Of a stretch of 64,000 nucleotides of DNA, positions 1-9,602 are shown one piece after another; position 1 is the stretch's first letter; every line of letters starts with the position of its first letter. The position numbers and the translations under genes were made by a program. The stretch comes from Xenopus tropicalis (lineage: Eukaryota; Chordata; Amphibia; Anura; Pipidae): the NCBI RefSeq assembly GCF_000004195.4, contig NC_030681.2, positions 91,829,681 to 91,893,680 of the forward strand, read 5' to 3'. The notes beneath the pieces are model-generated. The model was not told the DNA's origin and did not search any database. It saw only the letters and a program-made list of their open reading frames with translations.

Positions 1-79
1 TGGGAATTTAGATATGCAGTAAGTACTTAAAAAGAATGCCTTTAGACTTACTTTTAATTTATATTTACCTTTCATTGTC

Positions 80-945
80 CTTTAAAGCACTACAAATTTT
101 TAATTATTTCATATTGGAAAGTTGCTTAGAATTATGTTTTCTTTCATTATGCAAAAAATTATTTTTGGTGTTGACATGCCCTTTAAACAGTAAACTATCC
201 CTTTGGTTTTACAATTTACAAACTCTTTTACTGTGTGAAATTTACCAGTAATGTCACAGAATGTATTCACTTTCACTATGTGAGTACAGGCTTCACAATT
301 GCCACAGGGGAAATTTCCTTTAATTTTCCCCAACTATGTGTGAGTGGCATTTCTTCGATAATCACTCTGAACCAACATATTTCTCAAATTTAGAGCTCTT
401 CTTGCTACAACATTGGGTGATTCTCCTGTCCACTGTTGAAGGTCATTGTCTGTACCTAAAATTCTCCAATGGGTTTTCAAAATACTCAGGAATTTTTGCC
501 AATGGTTGTGATACCTATTAATCACCCTAATGGGACCCATTTCCTTTTTACATTCTATTTATCCCCCTTAGCTGATGCACCGGGTGCATGCTTTCAGCCC
601 ACAACAGAGAATTTGTAGATGTTGGTTTCCTATAGACTTCAGTGTGGATACAGCCTTCTAAAACTTTCACTGTAATATCCAAAAAGGTTAACTCATAGAT
701 ACAGGTGAATGAGTTATGGCTGCAAACTGTTCCAACACTTCAGTGGGTCCTGTCCAGATCAATATGATATCATTCAGAAAACGCAGCCACAGGGGAATGT
801 ACGCCTCCACCACATGCACATATTTGTGATGTGGGGTATGTAGTTAGAGGTAGCAGGTACCTTGATTTTGTACAAGGGTTCAAGATTGAAAAGTTATTGA
901 GTAGGACAGATGCTTAGTTGCACTAATGCAGTTACGGGCCGCTTC
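80..945 (-). mobile_element. Penelope-like element fragment (RT end and GIY-YIG region), decayed
   Basis: Minus-strand reading passes through LRFLNDIILIWTGPTEVLEQF (RT motif; the usual Asp-Asp appears as Asn-Asp), a VYRKPTSTNSLLW-like segment broken by stops, then HNHWQKFLSILKTHWRILG, RALNLRNMLVQSDYRR and FPCGNCEACTHI up to VNCKTKGIVYCLKG. This is the end of a Penelope-like polyprotein entering the GIY-YIG endonuclease. The nuclease is lost after the first motif. It is dead by stops, frameshifts and the catalytic change. Confidence 0.72.
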
Positions 946-1130
946 ACACAGGACTTATGAAGAACAACATGGTTTATTTGAAATATAACAAAGACTGATG
1001 TTTTGGCTGCTATTCCAGCCTTTCTCAAAGTTACAAATCAAACATCGGAACAAACCTAAATACTAAATTGTGGCGGGAAACACAGAACAGTGACATGGAG
1101 ACGTGACGTGTATATAGACGGACACCCCTG
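945..1130 (-). repeat. PLE terminal repeat (minus orientation)
   Basis: This stretch, reverse-complemented, matches 2215-2390 closely (both hold the AAATAAACCATGTTGTTCTT block and the CTTTGAGAAAGGCTGGAA block). It adjoins the PLE coding fragment and is taken as its terminal repeat (pLTR). A short stem (GGCTGG...CAGCC) followed by AAAAC is a worn version of the hammerhead-like core seen at 35650. Confidence 0.6.
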
Positions 1131-1542
1131 AAATCCCCAAGAGAAGAAAAAGAGATATACCAACATAATGTCAAACTGCAAAGGAAACCAATTCATAATA
1201 GAGCATAACAGTGTACCTTAAATGAAATAAAATTCAATGTAAATTTCCTCTGTTTCGCGTATCCATAAGTAGCAACAAATGCAATCTGTAATAAGTTCAT
1301 AAATAATAATAATACCGGATATTCATAGTTACAAAAGTATCTTAACGGAGGTAAGCTCGGTTATTATCACCAAAGGATAACCATGCTGCGATAATGTTAT
1401 CCTGTACCTGTTGGCATTCTTTCAGTTAAATTAGACAGGGACGCTTACATAAACCAGTATCACCGTGGCCCTGAGGTAATGTTACCCAACCCGGTAGTGA
1501 GAGCAGAAATATTTTTTTATATCCCCATTGGTAATACACTAA

Positions 1543-1965
1543 GGGGCTGATTTACTAATCCGCGAATCCGAATGCCGAATGGGAAAAAATCGGATTGGAA
1601 ACGAACATTTTGCAACTTTTTCACGATTTTTTCGTCACCACCGCGCCTTTTTTGTAGCCGTTACAACTTGCGCGAATTGTCGCGACTTTTGCATATCCAT
1701 TATAACTTTCGTGAATTGTTGCGACTTTTGCATAGCCATTATGACTTTTGGAAATTGTCGCGACTTTTGCATAGCCATTATGACTTTCGTGAATTGTCGC
1801 AACTTTTGCATAGCCATTACGACTTTCGCGAATTGTTGCGATTTTTTTGTATTGAGCGCTCGAAAAATTTGCGACAATTCGCGAAAAAGTCGGAAAATAC
1901 CGATCATTACGAAAAAAATGCATTCGGACGCTTTTCGGACGTTCGTGGATTAGTAAATGTGCCCC
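1543..1965. mobile_element. GGGGC-ended MITE with internal 39-base tandem array
   Basis: The ends are GGGGCTGATTTACTAA and its inverse TTAGTAAATGTGCCCC, flanked by TAA on both sides, so a 3-bp target duplication is likely (PIF/Harbinger-like, inferred). Inside, a 39-base unit with GCGACTTTTGCATAGCC starts at 1682, 1721, 1760, 1799 and 1838. Because 39 is a multiple of three, the array opens several long reading frames that are not genes. Confidence 0.75.
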
Positions 1966-2214
1966 TAAGTATAGTTTAGCCCTACAATATCAAATTGAAG
2001 AAACAAATATTAAAAGTAAAAGTAAAAAGTAGATATTGAACAAAGGAGAAAAAGAGAGGAAAGGTGTCAGCTTACACAGGAGCCTATATGCTAAATAAAC
2101 AATTAAAAAAAAAAAAAATTTAATAAAAAAAACATTGTTATTAGAAAAGAACCTCAATGTTATTTTATAAAAAAAAAAATCTTAAATTGTTTATTTAGCA
2201 TATAGACTCCATCT

Positions 2215-2390
2215 ATATACACGTCACATCTCCACGTCACTGTTCTGTGTTTCCCACCATACTTTAGTATTTAGGTTTGTTCCAATATTTGATTTGTAAC
2301 TTTGAGAAAGGCTGGAACAGCAGCCAAAACGTCAGCCTGTGTTATACTTCAAATAAACCATGTTGTTCTTCATAAGTCCTGTGTCTGTCT
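2215..2390 (+). repeat. PLE terminal repeat (plus orientation)
   Basis: It is the inverted partner of 945-1130. Between the two copies lie an AT-rich hairpin (2080-2210, arms around GCTAAATAAACAATT) and the MITE at 1543-1965. The arrangement of PLE terminal repeats in opposite orientation is common for this retroelement class. Confidence 0.6.
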
Positions 2391-2391
2391 A

Positions 2392-2431
<40 letters not shown>

Positions 2432-2640
2432 CAGAAAAGAACAGCACACACCGTAATAGTAATCAAAAAATGCCCCGGGTGCTTGCAAAAACCATGTATA
2501 TAGCAAGACAATGAGCCACACACAGGAAGAGCACAGTTGGTGCTCGAAATGTTGGATCGTTTTCATTAAAAAAATTTTTGTTTTCTAACTAAGTCCCTGT
2601 GTGTGCGGCTCATTGTCTTGCTATATATATATATATATGT
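2384..2640 (+). repeat. CT/TA microsatellite plus inverted GCTCATTGTCTTGC repeat
   Basis: A (CT)n run passes into (TA)n at 2384-2431. It is followed by a block whose ends are inverted copies (AGACAATGAGCCACACACAG at 2506 and its complement at 2600). Within it GAGCAC-loop-GTGCTC followed by GAAATGTTGG resembles another worn PLE terminal repeat. A second (TA)n run closes it near 2622-2638. Confidence 0.5.
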
Positions 2641-3939
2641 AGCAATATAAGTTGGAAAAAGCCAGAGGATCACAGATTAGTCACCATGGCTGTCCACTTT
2701 GTAAAGATATAGCATCTATTTTTCTATGTTTATTATAACGAACCAGTAGCTGCATGATTAACGGCGGTGCATTTTGTTATGTGTAATAATGATCATAAAT
2801 GGCATCCTCACTAAGAAGAGCCCCTCATTTGTGCAACAAATTTTTCTGACTATAATTTGGCATGTGACTTTCCCAGTTTAACAGGAACTGTCACATTCCC
2901 TGCAGAATATAGTTTCATTTCTCTTATTTTTAATTATGCATTGTTGTGATTCCTTGGAACCAGCTCTGTCATTTTATGCTTGGGAGTCTATGTGCTGTAC
3001 AAATGCATGAAAGAGCATATACAAAGACGAAACCTTTGTTTCAGCCAAAATGAACTCTTAGTTACTGCAGTGGACAACTGAAGGCAATACCCCATCCAAG
3101 ATGAATTAGTAAATTTGGAATCAAATATTTTTTGAAGGGCTGAGTATTCAGCAAAATCCAAAATTAATTTATTTGTTGCATCTTATATATTTAATACAGG
3201 GATGCTTTAATGCCCTTGTGGGCCAGACCAGTGCATGTGCTATTGCACATATTTTTATACATCAACTGTAATTACATTAGACATATCGCCACCTTGTACC
3301 CGTAATTAACATAGAATTGTGGATGAAACACTGCATTGTGGGTAAAAACATTACAACTTGCACCTGAGAATGCACTTTGCACACTGCGGCTGCAGCCATA
3401 AATAACATATTTAATTTAAACCATCCATATTGTGTCTTGTGTATTCCAGAAGTTTGAATTTACACCAAATCTGGTAGACCCTATGCAAGACCCTATGCAA
3501 GACAAAAAGCAATCCATAAACCTCCTTGTACTCAGTGTCTCCGCTAAACATGTGAAAAAAATATCCCTTCTGATAAAAAGTTAAGTCAAAAAATAGTAGA
3601 GATAAATTATCTGATTAAAACGTGTCATTTTTTGGAGGTGCTTCATTCAAAAGTTACTGTTGAAGAGCTGGGCAAATGTCCCCTCTGTCTCTTTGTTAAA
3701 GCTGACCTAATTTAATAGCAAATTGTAGAATTTGTTCTAAATAAAATGGCCCTAAGTATCCTGTGATTAGTTGCCAGATTTATTTGGCTGATTTATTGAC
3801 CAAGAACTAAGAAATCAAAAAGATATTCCAGGAAAGTTTATCAAGGATCAAGGCAGGTTATTAAGCGCAGAACTGGGGGAGTCAGGGGCGCACCTACGAA
3901 AGAAGAGATTTTATGATGCCATGGTTTATAAAGAGATAG
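2641..3939. other. Intergenic sequence, nothing recognised
   Basis: I see no coding frame, structured RNA or clear transposon ends here, only AT-rich sequence with a few short direct duplications (for example GACCCTATGCAA at about 3478 and 3490). Confidence 0.5.
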
Positions 3940-4665
3940 TAGCATAGTTACATAGGGTTGAAAAAAGACCAGAGTCCATCAAGTTCAACCCATCCAAGTA
4001 AACCCAGCACACATAACCCACACCTACCAATCTATACACTCACATACATAAACTATACATACAACCACTAATACTAACTGTAGATATTAGTATCACAATA
4101 GCCTTGGATATTCTGATTGTTCAACAACTCATCCAGGCCCCTCTTAAAGGCATTAACAGAATCTGCCATTACCACATCACTAGGAAGGGCATTCCCCAAC
4201 CTCACTGCCCTCACCGTGAAAAACCACCTACGCTGCTTCAAATGGAAGCTCCGTTCCTCTAATCTAAAGGGGTGGCCTCTGGTGCGTTGATTGTTTTTAT
4301 GGTAAAAAAGAACATCCCCCTATCTGCCTATAATCCCCTCTAATGTACTTGTACAGAGTAATCATGTCCCCTCGCAAGCGCCTCTTTTCCAGAGAAAACA
4401 ACCCCAACCTCGACGGTCTAACCTCATAACTTAAATCTTCCATCCCCTTTACCAGTTTAGTTGCACATCTCTGTACTCTCTCCAGCTCATTAATATCCTT
4501 CTTAAGGACTGGAGCACTGCATACTCAAGGTGAGGCCTTACCAGGGACCTATAAAGGGGCAAAATTATGTTCTCATCCCTTGAGTCAATGCCCTTTTTTA
4601 TACAAGACAGCACTTTATTTGCTTTAGGAGATACAGAATGACACTGCCTGGAATTAGACAACTTG

Positions 4666-5724
4666 TTATCTACAAAAAACCCCTAGATCCTTCTCCATTA
4701 AGGATAAAACCAACACACTACCATTCAGTAGATAGTTCCTGTTTCTATTATTTCTACCAAAATGCATAACTTTGCACTTATCAACACTGAACCTCATTTC
4801 CCAGTTTGCTGCCCAGTTTTCCAATTTTTTCAAATCGCTCTGCAAAGCGGCAGCATCCTGCATGGAACTTATAGTTTTGCACAATTTTGTGTCATCAGCA
4901 AAAATAGAAACAGTACTGTCTATGCCCACCTCCAGGTCATTAATAAACAAGTTAAAAAGCAAAGGACCAAGGACTGACCCCTGCGGTACTCCACTAACCA
5001 CACTGGTCCAATTAGAAAATGTTCCATTTACCACTACTCTTTGTAATCTATCCTTCAGCCAGTTCTCTATCCAATTACAAATATTATGTTCTAGGCCAAT
5101 ATTCCTCAATTTGATCATTAACCTTCTGTGAGGTACTGTATCAAACGCTTTAGCAAAGTCCAAGTAGATGACATCAACTGCCATTCCCGCATCGAGGTTC
5201 CTGCTCACCTCCTCATAAAAGGCGACTAAATTAGTCTGGCAAGATCTGTTACGCATAAAACCATGCTGGCACAAACAAATAGTATTGTGAACTGCAATGT
5301 ATTCAAGTACCCTATCCCTTATTACCCCTTCCAAAAGTTTTCCTACTACTGATGTCAGACTAACAGGCCTATAGTTTTCAGGCGTAGAACGGGATCCCTT
5401 TTTAAATAACGGCACCACATTAGCAATTCGCCAGTCTCTCGGCACCATGCCAGACCTCAATGAATCCTGAAAAATTAAGTGAAGAGGCTTGGCAATCACA
5501 GCGCTCAGCTCATTTAATACCCTGGGATGAATCCCATCCGGTCCTGGACATTTGTTTACCTTTACATGTTCAAGTCTCTTTTGAATTTCCTCCCGAGTGA
5601 CCCATGCGTCAGTAGCTAAATTACTAGAACTGGGCATATTAAAAGGGAAGCCTTCATTAGCTGGTTCCTCAGATGTATAGAGAGATGAAAAATAAGAGTT
5701 TAAAATTTCTGCTTTTCTCATCAA
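4666..5724 (-). pseudogene. LINE reverse transcriptase domain, broken
   Basis: A 352-residue open stretch with the ordered RT blocks: KCPGPDGIHPRVL, NYRPVSLTS, QHGFMRNRSC, DVIYLDFAKAFDTVPH, VSGVPQGSVLGPLLF and the catalytic SIFADDTKL, then KCKVMHFG and MEKDLGVF. The RT core looks intact, but the frame is lost at about 4668, where the protein should continue NSRQCHSVS. That continuation is open in 4661-4449 and then broken again. Confidence 0.85.
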
Positions 5725-5853
5725 CCAACTTACCCCCCCCGTGATAATAAGGTTCCCACCCCTTCTTGCTTCATTTTTTTACTATTCACATAATTAAAAA
5801 ATAATTTTGGATTCTTTTAACTCCTAGCTGCAATATCCCTTTCCATCTCTATT

Positions 5854-6840
5854 TTAGCTTGCCTGATAGCTTTTTTTGCATGCTTTATTTGGTTCCTTGT
5901 ACCTGATGAAAGTTTCTGCTGTCCCAGCTAACTTGTATGCTTTAAAAGCACGTTTTTTCTTACCAACCTTGACACTAACACTTTTATTCAGCCATAAAGG
6001 TTTTGCTTTGCGATGCCTCTCCTTGCTTACAAGGGGAATATACTGTTGTGTATACCTGCAAAGCAATGTTTTAAAGATGTTCCATTTTCCTTTGTGTCTA
6101 ACCCTATGAAAAGTCTTTCCCAGTTGATACATTGCAGAGATGCCCTTATACTGGCAAAGTCTGCACGTCTAAAATTGAGCGTTTTAGTTACTCCCTTATA
6201 GAGCTGTCTCTGTAGCATTATCTCAAAGGAGACCATGTTGTGATCACTGTTCCCCAAATGCTCTACCACACAAATGTTAGAGATGAGTTCAGTATTATTA
6301 GATATCACCAGGTCCAAAATACAGTCATTCCTAGTAGGTTCTTGAACCGCCAGAAATAAAAAGTTGTCATTTATCATATTTACAAACCTACTAGCTTTTT
6401 CTGACTTAGCCACCCCATTACTCCAGTCAATGTCCAGATAATTAAAGTCCCCCATAATAACAACTTGACCCAGTTGCGAAGCCTCCTCCATTTGCAACAA
6501 TAACTGGGTCTCATCCCCCTCATCTATACGGGGTGGTTTATAGCATACACCAATGATCATTTTTTTTGTGACCTTCAGCCCTACTGAAATTTCTACCGAA
6601 AGAGATTCAATGTTTTCATTGGTAATGCCTTTATTACATGGCTTTAAATCTGACTTTACATAAAGACAAACCCCTCCACCGTTTTTAATCTCTCTGTCCC
6701 TCCTAAAAAGTGTATAACCATTTAAATTCACGGCCCAGTTGAATTTTTCATCCCACCAGGTCTCAGTGATACCAATTAAATCATAATTTTCAATACATGC
6801 AATAGCTTGCAGCTCCCCTAATTTACCCGACAAGCTTCAC
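5854..6840 (-). pseudogene. LINE endonuclease domain (AP endonuclease-like), broken
   Basis: The reading contains IGITETWW (catalytic Glu), VVIMGDFNYLDIDW, CILDLVISN and GNSDHNMVSF (catalytic Asp-His), the standard APE-type endonuclease blocks. A stop replaces an expected Arg codon just before SLSGKLGEL (TGA, plausibly a decayed CGA). A frameshift near 6030 moves the continuation (VSKERHRKAKPLWLN) to another frame. Confidence 0.82.
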
Positions 6841-7031
6841 GCATTAGCCAGCATACAGCGGAGAATACTACTTCTCCCTCTGATTTTTAGACTGTTTTCC
6901 TTGTAACGGAAGCTCCTTATCTGATAAACTATATGCCCCCCTCACTCCTCCCCCACAACCCTTTGCTAGTCCCACTGCCCCGTCTACACTAGCTTTCCTA
7001 TAGAACTCTAGCTCACCCACCCCCCACTTGT

Positions 7032-7802
7032 CTAGTTTAAACACTCCTCCAGCCTCTTAACCATTCTCTCCCCTAACACAGCAGACCCCCTTCCATTGAG
7101 GTGCAATCTGTCATGGCTGTATAGATTGTACCCCAAAGAAAAGTCAGCCCAGTGCTCTAGGAACCCAAACCCTTCCTTCCTACACCAAGACTTTAGCCAC
7201 GCATTTAGCTCCCTAAGCGCCCGCTGTCTCCCTAAACTTGCACGTGGCACTGGCAAAATTTCTGAAAAAATGACATTGGAGGACCTTTCCTTAATCTTAG
7301 AGCCAAGATCCCTGAACTCACTCTTTAAGGTCCCCCACCTACCGTTCATTTTGTCGTTATTACCGATATGTACCAAGACAGCCGGGTCATGCCCAACCCC
7401 TCCCAATAATTTGTCAACCCGATCAACCACATGCCGAACCCTGGCACCAGGAAGACAGCAAACTGTTCGGTTGAAGCGATCCGCTCGACAGATTACCCTG
7501 TCCAATTTCCTAATGATTGAATCACCTATAACCACCATCTGTTTAGGCCTAGCTCTGCTCTCCTCCCCACCACTACTAGAGAAACTAGTCTCCCGGCTGT
7601 TAGAGAGATCAGCCTCATCTAGAACCGCCAGTCCAGAGATCACACTCCCATCTTCTTCACACAATCTGGCAAATCTGTTGGGATGCGCAAAGCCTGGAGC
7701 AGCCTCCTTTTTCCTTTTCCCCACACTAGATTGTCTAACTGTCACCCAGCTTACTGCCCTGTCATCCATTTGTTGCTCCCCTTCAATGTTGCTGCCACTC
7801 AT
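7032..7802 (-). CDS. CR1-type LINE ORF1 protein with SGNH esterase domain
   Basis: A 256-residue open frame. The first 85 residues are polar and Ser-rich. The rest is an SGNH hydrolase: VVIGDSIIRKLD (nucleophile Ser in GDS), LVHIGNNDKMNG (Asn block) and SHDRLHLNGRG (Asp and His of the triad). All catalytic blocks are present and no stop interrupts the frame. In CR1 elements this protein is thought to assist retrotransposition; its substrate is not established. Whether the frame is expressed cannot be told. Confidence 0.8.
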   Translation of the reverse strand: MSGSNIEGEQQMDDRAVSWVTVRQSSVGKRKKEAAPGFAHPNRFARLCEEDGSVISGLAVLDEADLSNSRETSFSSSGGEESRARPKQMVVIGDSIIRKLDRVICRADRFNRTVCCLPGARVRHVVDRVDKLLGGVGHDPAVLVHIGNNDKMNGRWGTLKSEFRDLGSKIKERSSNVIFSEILPVPRASLGRQRALRELNAWLKSWCRKEGFGFLEHWADFSLGYNLYSHDRLHLNGRGSAVLGERMVKRLEECLN

Positions 7803-7887
7803 TCTCCCAGTTACAGGAACAAAAATAGGTGAAAAGACTTGTAGTAAATACTAACTTAGTACCTTGTTTTAAACTCCCTTAGTTTGA

Positions 7888-7965
7888 AACTCCTGTGTTT
7901 ATAACTCCACTTATAGAGCCCCCACTAACTCCTGTGTTTATAACTCCAGTTATAGAGCCCCCACT
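7888..7965 (-). repeat. Two 39-base direct repeats in the LINE 5' UTR
   Basis: Two near-identical copies of a unit containing CTGTGTTTATAACTCCA and TATAGAGCCCCCACT follow each other upstream of ORF1. Tandem promoter monomers in LINE 5' ends are known in other elements; here the role is inferred from position only. Confidence 0.6.
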
Positions 7966-8674
7966 TAAAGAGCAATCACTTACAGAGCACCTACCAACAG
8001 AGCAAGCTCCACTGGAGTGCCAGTGGTTCTATTTATACAGTCTGTTATGGTCAACTAATCAAACCCCACCCACCTCAAACTGAGGTTAATTACAAAGGAA
8101 TGTAACTTCTGGCAAACCTGTTGTAAGCCTTATAGTTCACCAAACTTTGTGAATAAGAACCAAAAACAACAATTACTTTTGAAAAAAATTAAACCCAACA
8201 GTTAAAAAACACAAGGATTTTGAATAAAGTTAATAAAGAATACTTATCCCTTTTTTATTGAATTGAAAAGCAAGTTGATTACAATTGCAATGTAATTGGT
8301 AGCATACATAGGTAGTTGTAGTAGTTTTGTAGTAGTTTTTGTTTACTTTAGTGAAGGCTTATTTTTGGTATCAGATCACTTGATACACCAGATAACCAGT
8401 AGTGTCTGCTGTAGTTTTGTATATTCAGCATGCTTTACTTTAAAAGAGAAAATGTAATATACACCACATATCAAGCTCTGCTTGCAGAAAGCTATTTAAC
8501 ACTTTTTTACTGCACATACAAACTAACCAGTCAGCACAAATGTAATCCCTTCACAGAATATCTAACTTTCATAATTAACAGGAAGTCTGCATAGTTAATT
8601 TAGTAGAAATGCTCCAGGCAGACTTTCATTTCTTCATATTGACGTTCCATACTGGGAGGGATCAGCACACAAAG

Positions 8675-8684
8675 GAAACTGAAA
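8675..8684 (+). promoter_or_regulatory. ISRE/IRF-type element upstream of CGAS
   Basis: GAAACTGAAA matches the GAAANNGAAA core of an interferon-stimulated response element exactly. It ends 25 bases before the first ATG of CGAS. Mammalian cGAS is itself interferon-inducible through promoter ISREs, so the position makes biological sense. If transcription starts upstream, the element would lie in the 5' UTR rather than the promoter; the start site cannot be read from sequence. No clear TATA box was seen. Confidence 0.5.
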
Positions 8685-8708
8685 TTCGCCAGGTTTTGCC
8701 CATTCTAA

Positions 8709-9602
8709 ATGAAAGAAATGGAAGAAAAGTCTCCCAAGTACATAGGAATAAAAAGACAAACCAGCAGCAAAATAAATTCCTGCACTACCGAGGCACCGAA
8801 TAAGAGTAAAGCCTCTGGGATCACAACTGGAAACTCGACAGCAAGCAGGAAAAACAGTGCAAAAGGAGAGGCTTGCAAAGCTTCTGTGAGCAAAAGCGGA
8901 AAAGCTACAGAAGGTACGAGTAGCAATAGGACACCAGACAAGGCTGGGAATGAAACTGCAAAAACAAAATTAAAAGACACAAAAGGCAAAAGCAAAATGA
9001 AGGCACCAGACAATGAATCAGCAGTCTCACCCATGAAAGCTACAGAAGGCAAGGAAATGGATGGGGCAAAAGATGAAGCTAGCCAAAAACCTGTGAAAGC
9101 AATTACAAAACCTAGTGCTGGCATCAAAAGAAATGGGGCATCAGACAAAGCTGACAAAAAACCTGTGGGCACAGTTGAAAATGCTGCAACATGTATACAA
9201 AATAACGGGGCCTTGGATAAGCAGGATAGAACAGGTGAAGGAAATAAGGCATTAGATAAAGCTTACGTAGAACCTGAGATGACAGTTAGAAAACTTTCAA
9301 CGGATGGAGAAAATAAGGCATTGCAGAAAGCTGATGTAGAACCTTTAATCAAAGGTAAAAAAGCTATAAATATGGCGAATAAAGCTAATGCAGAACCTGG
9401 GAGCGAAAATGATGACAAGCTTACTAAACATCTGAACCGTACACTTAAGATGCAGAAATTGAAAATGGATGAGATCTCAAAAGCAGCAGAACAGGTGAAA
9501 AAACTGGTTAAAGATTTAGATAAATTCATCAAATCATCTAAAGATCCTGCATTCGAAGGTATGGAGATACTGAACACTGGAAGCTACTATGAAAAAGTTA
9601 AG
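8709..9602 (+). CDS. CGAS: CGAS exon 1 (N-terminal tail, spine helix, GS motif)
   Basis: It encodes residues 1-298. Residues 1-230 are rich in Lys, Ala, Glu, Asp and Asn, with no hydrophobic core, as in the DNA-binding disordered tails of vertebrate cGAS. Within them an imperfect unit of about 20 residues recurs (for example [11 protein letters not shown], then [11 protein letters not shown]). From about residue 245 the sequence becomes the catalytic-domain spine helix, ending in the GSYYE loop that positions the nucleotide. The exon ends AAAGTTAAG followed by the donor GTAAGG, in phase 0. Confidence 0.95.

Larger units (their letters stand above)
3940..8090 (-). mobile_element. Near full-length CR1-type LINE (non-LTR retrotransposon), decayed
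   Basis: On the minus strand the order is: 5' UTR with two 39-base direct repeats (7888-7965), ORF1 with an SGNH esterase (7802-7032), endonuclease (about 6840-6030), reverse transcriptase (5724-4666), a C-terminal region and the 3' end at about 3940. An ORF1 esterase is a known mark of the CR1 group. The polymerase ORF carries several frameshifts and stops, so the copy is not autonomous. Two other 3' fragments of the same family lie at 18318 and 43912. L2 or Rex-like membership within the same superfamily is possible. Confidence 0.88.

Noticed and set aside
1572..1979. Four ORFs of 90-135 residues on both strands
   Set aside because: They follow the 39-base tandem array inside a MITE; a period divisible by three keeps frames open.
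7096..7854. 252-residue + strand ORF
   Set aside because: It is the antisense shadow of the LINE ORF1 esterase frame, which has recognisable catalytic blocks.
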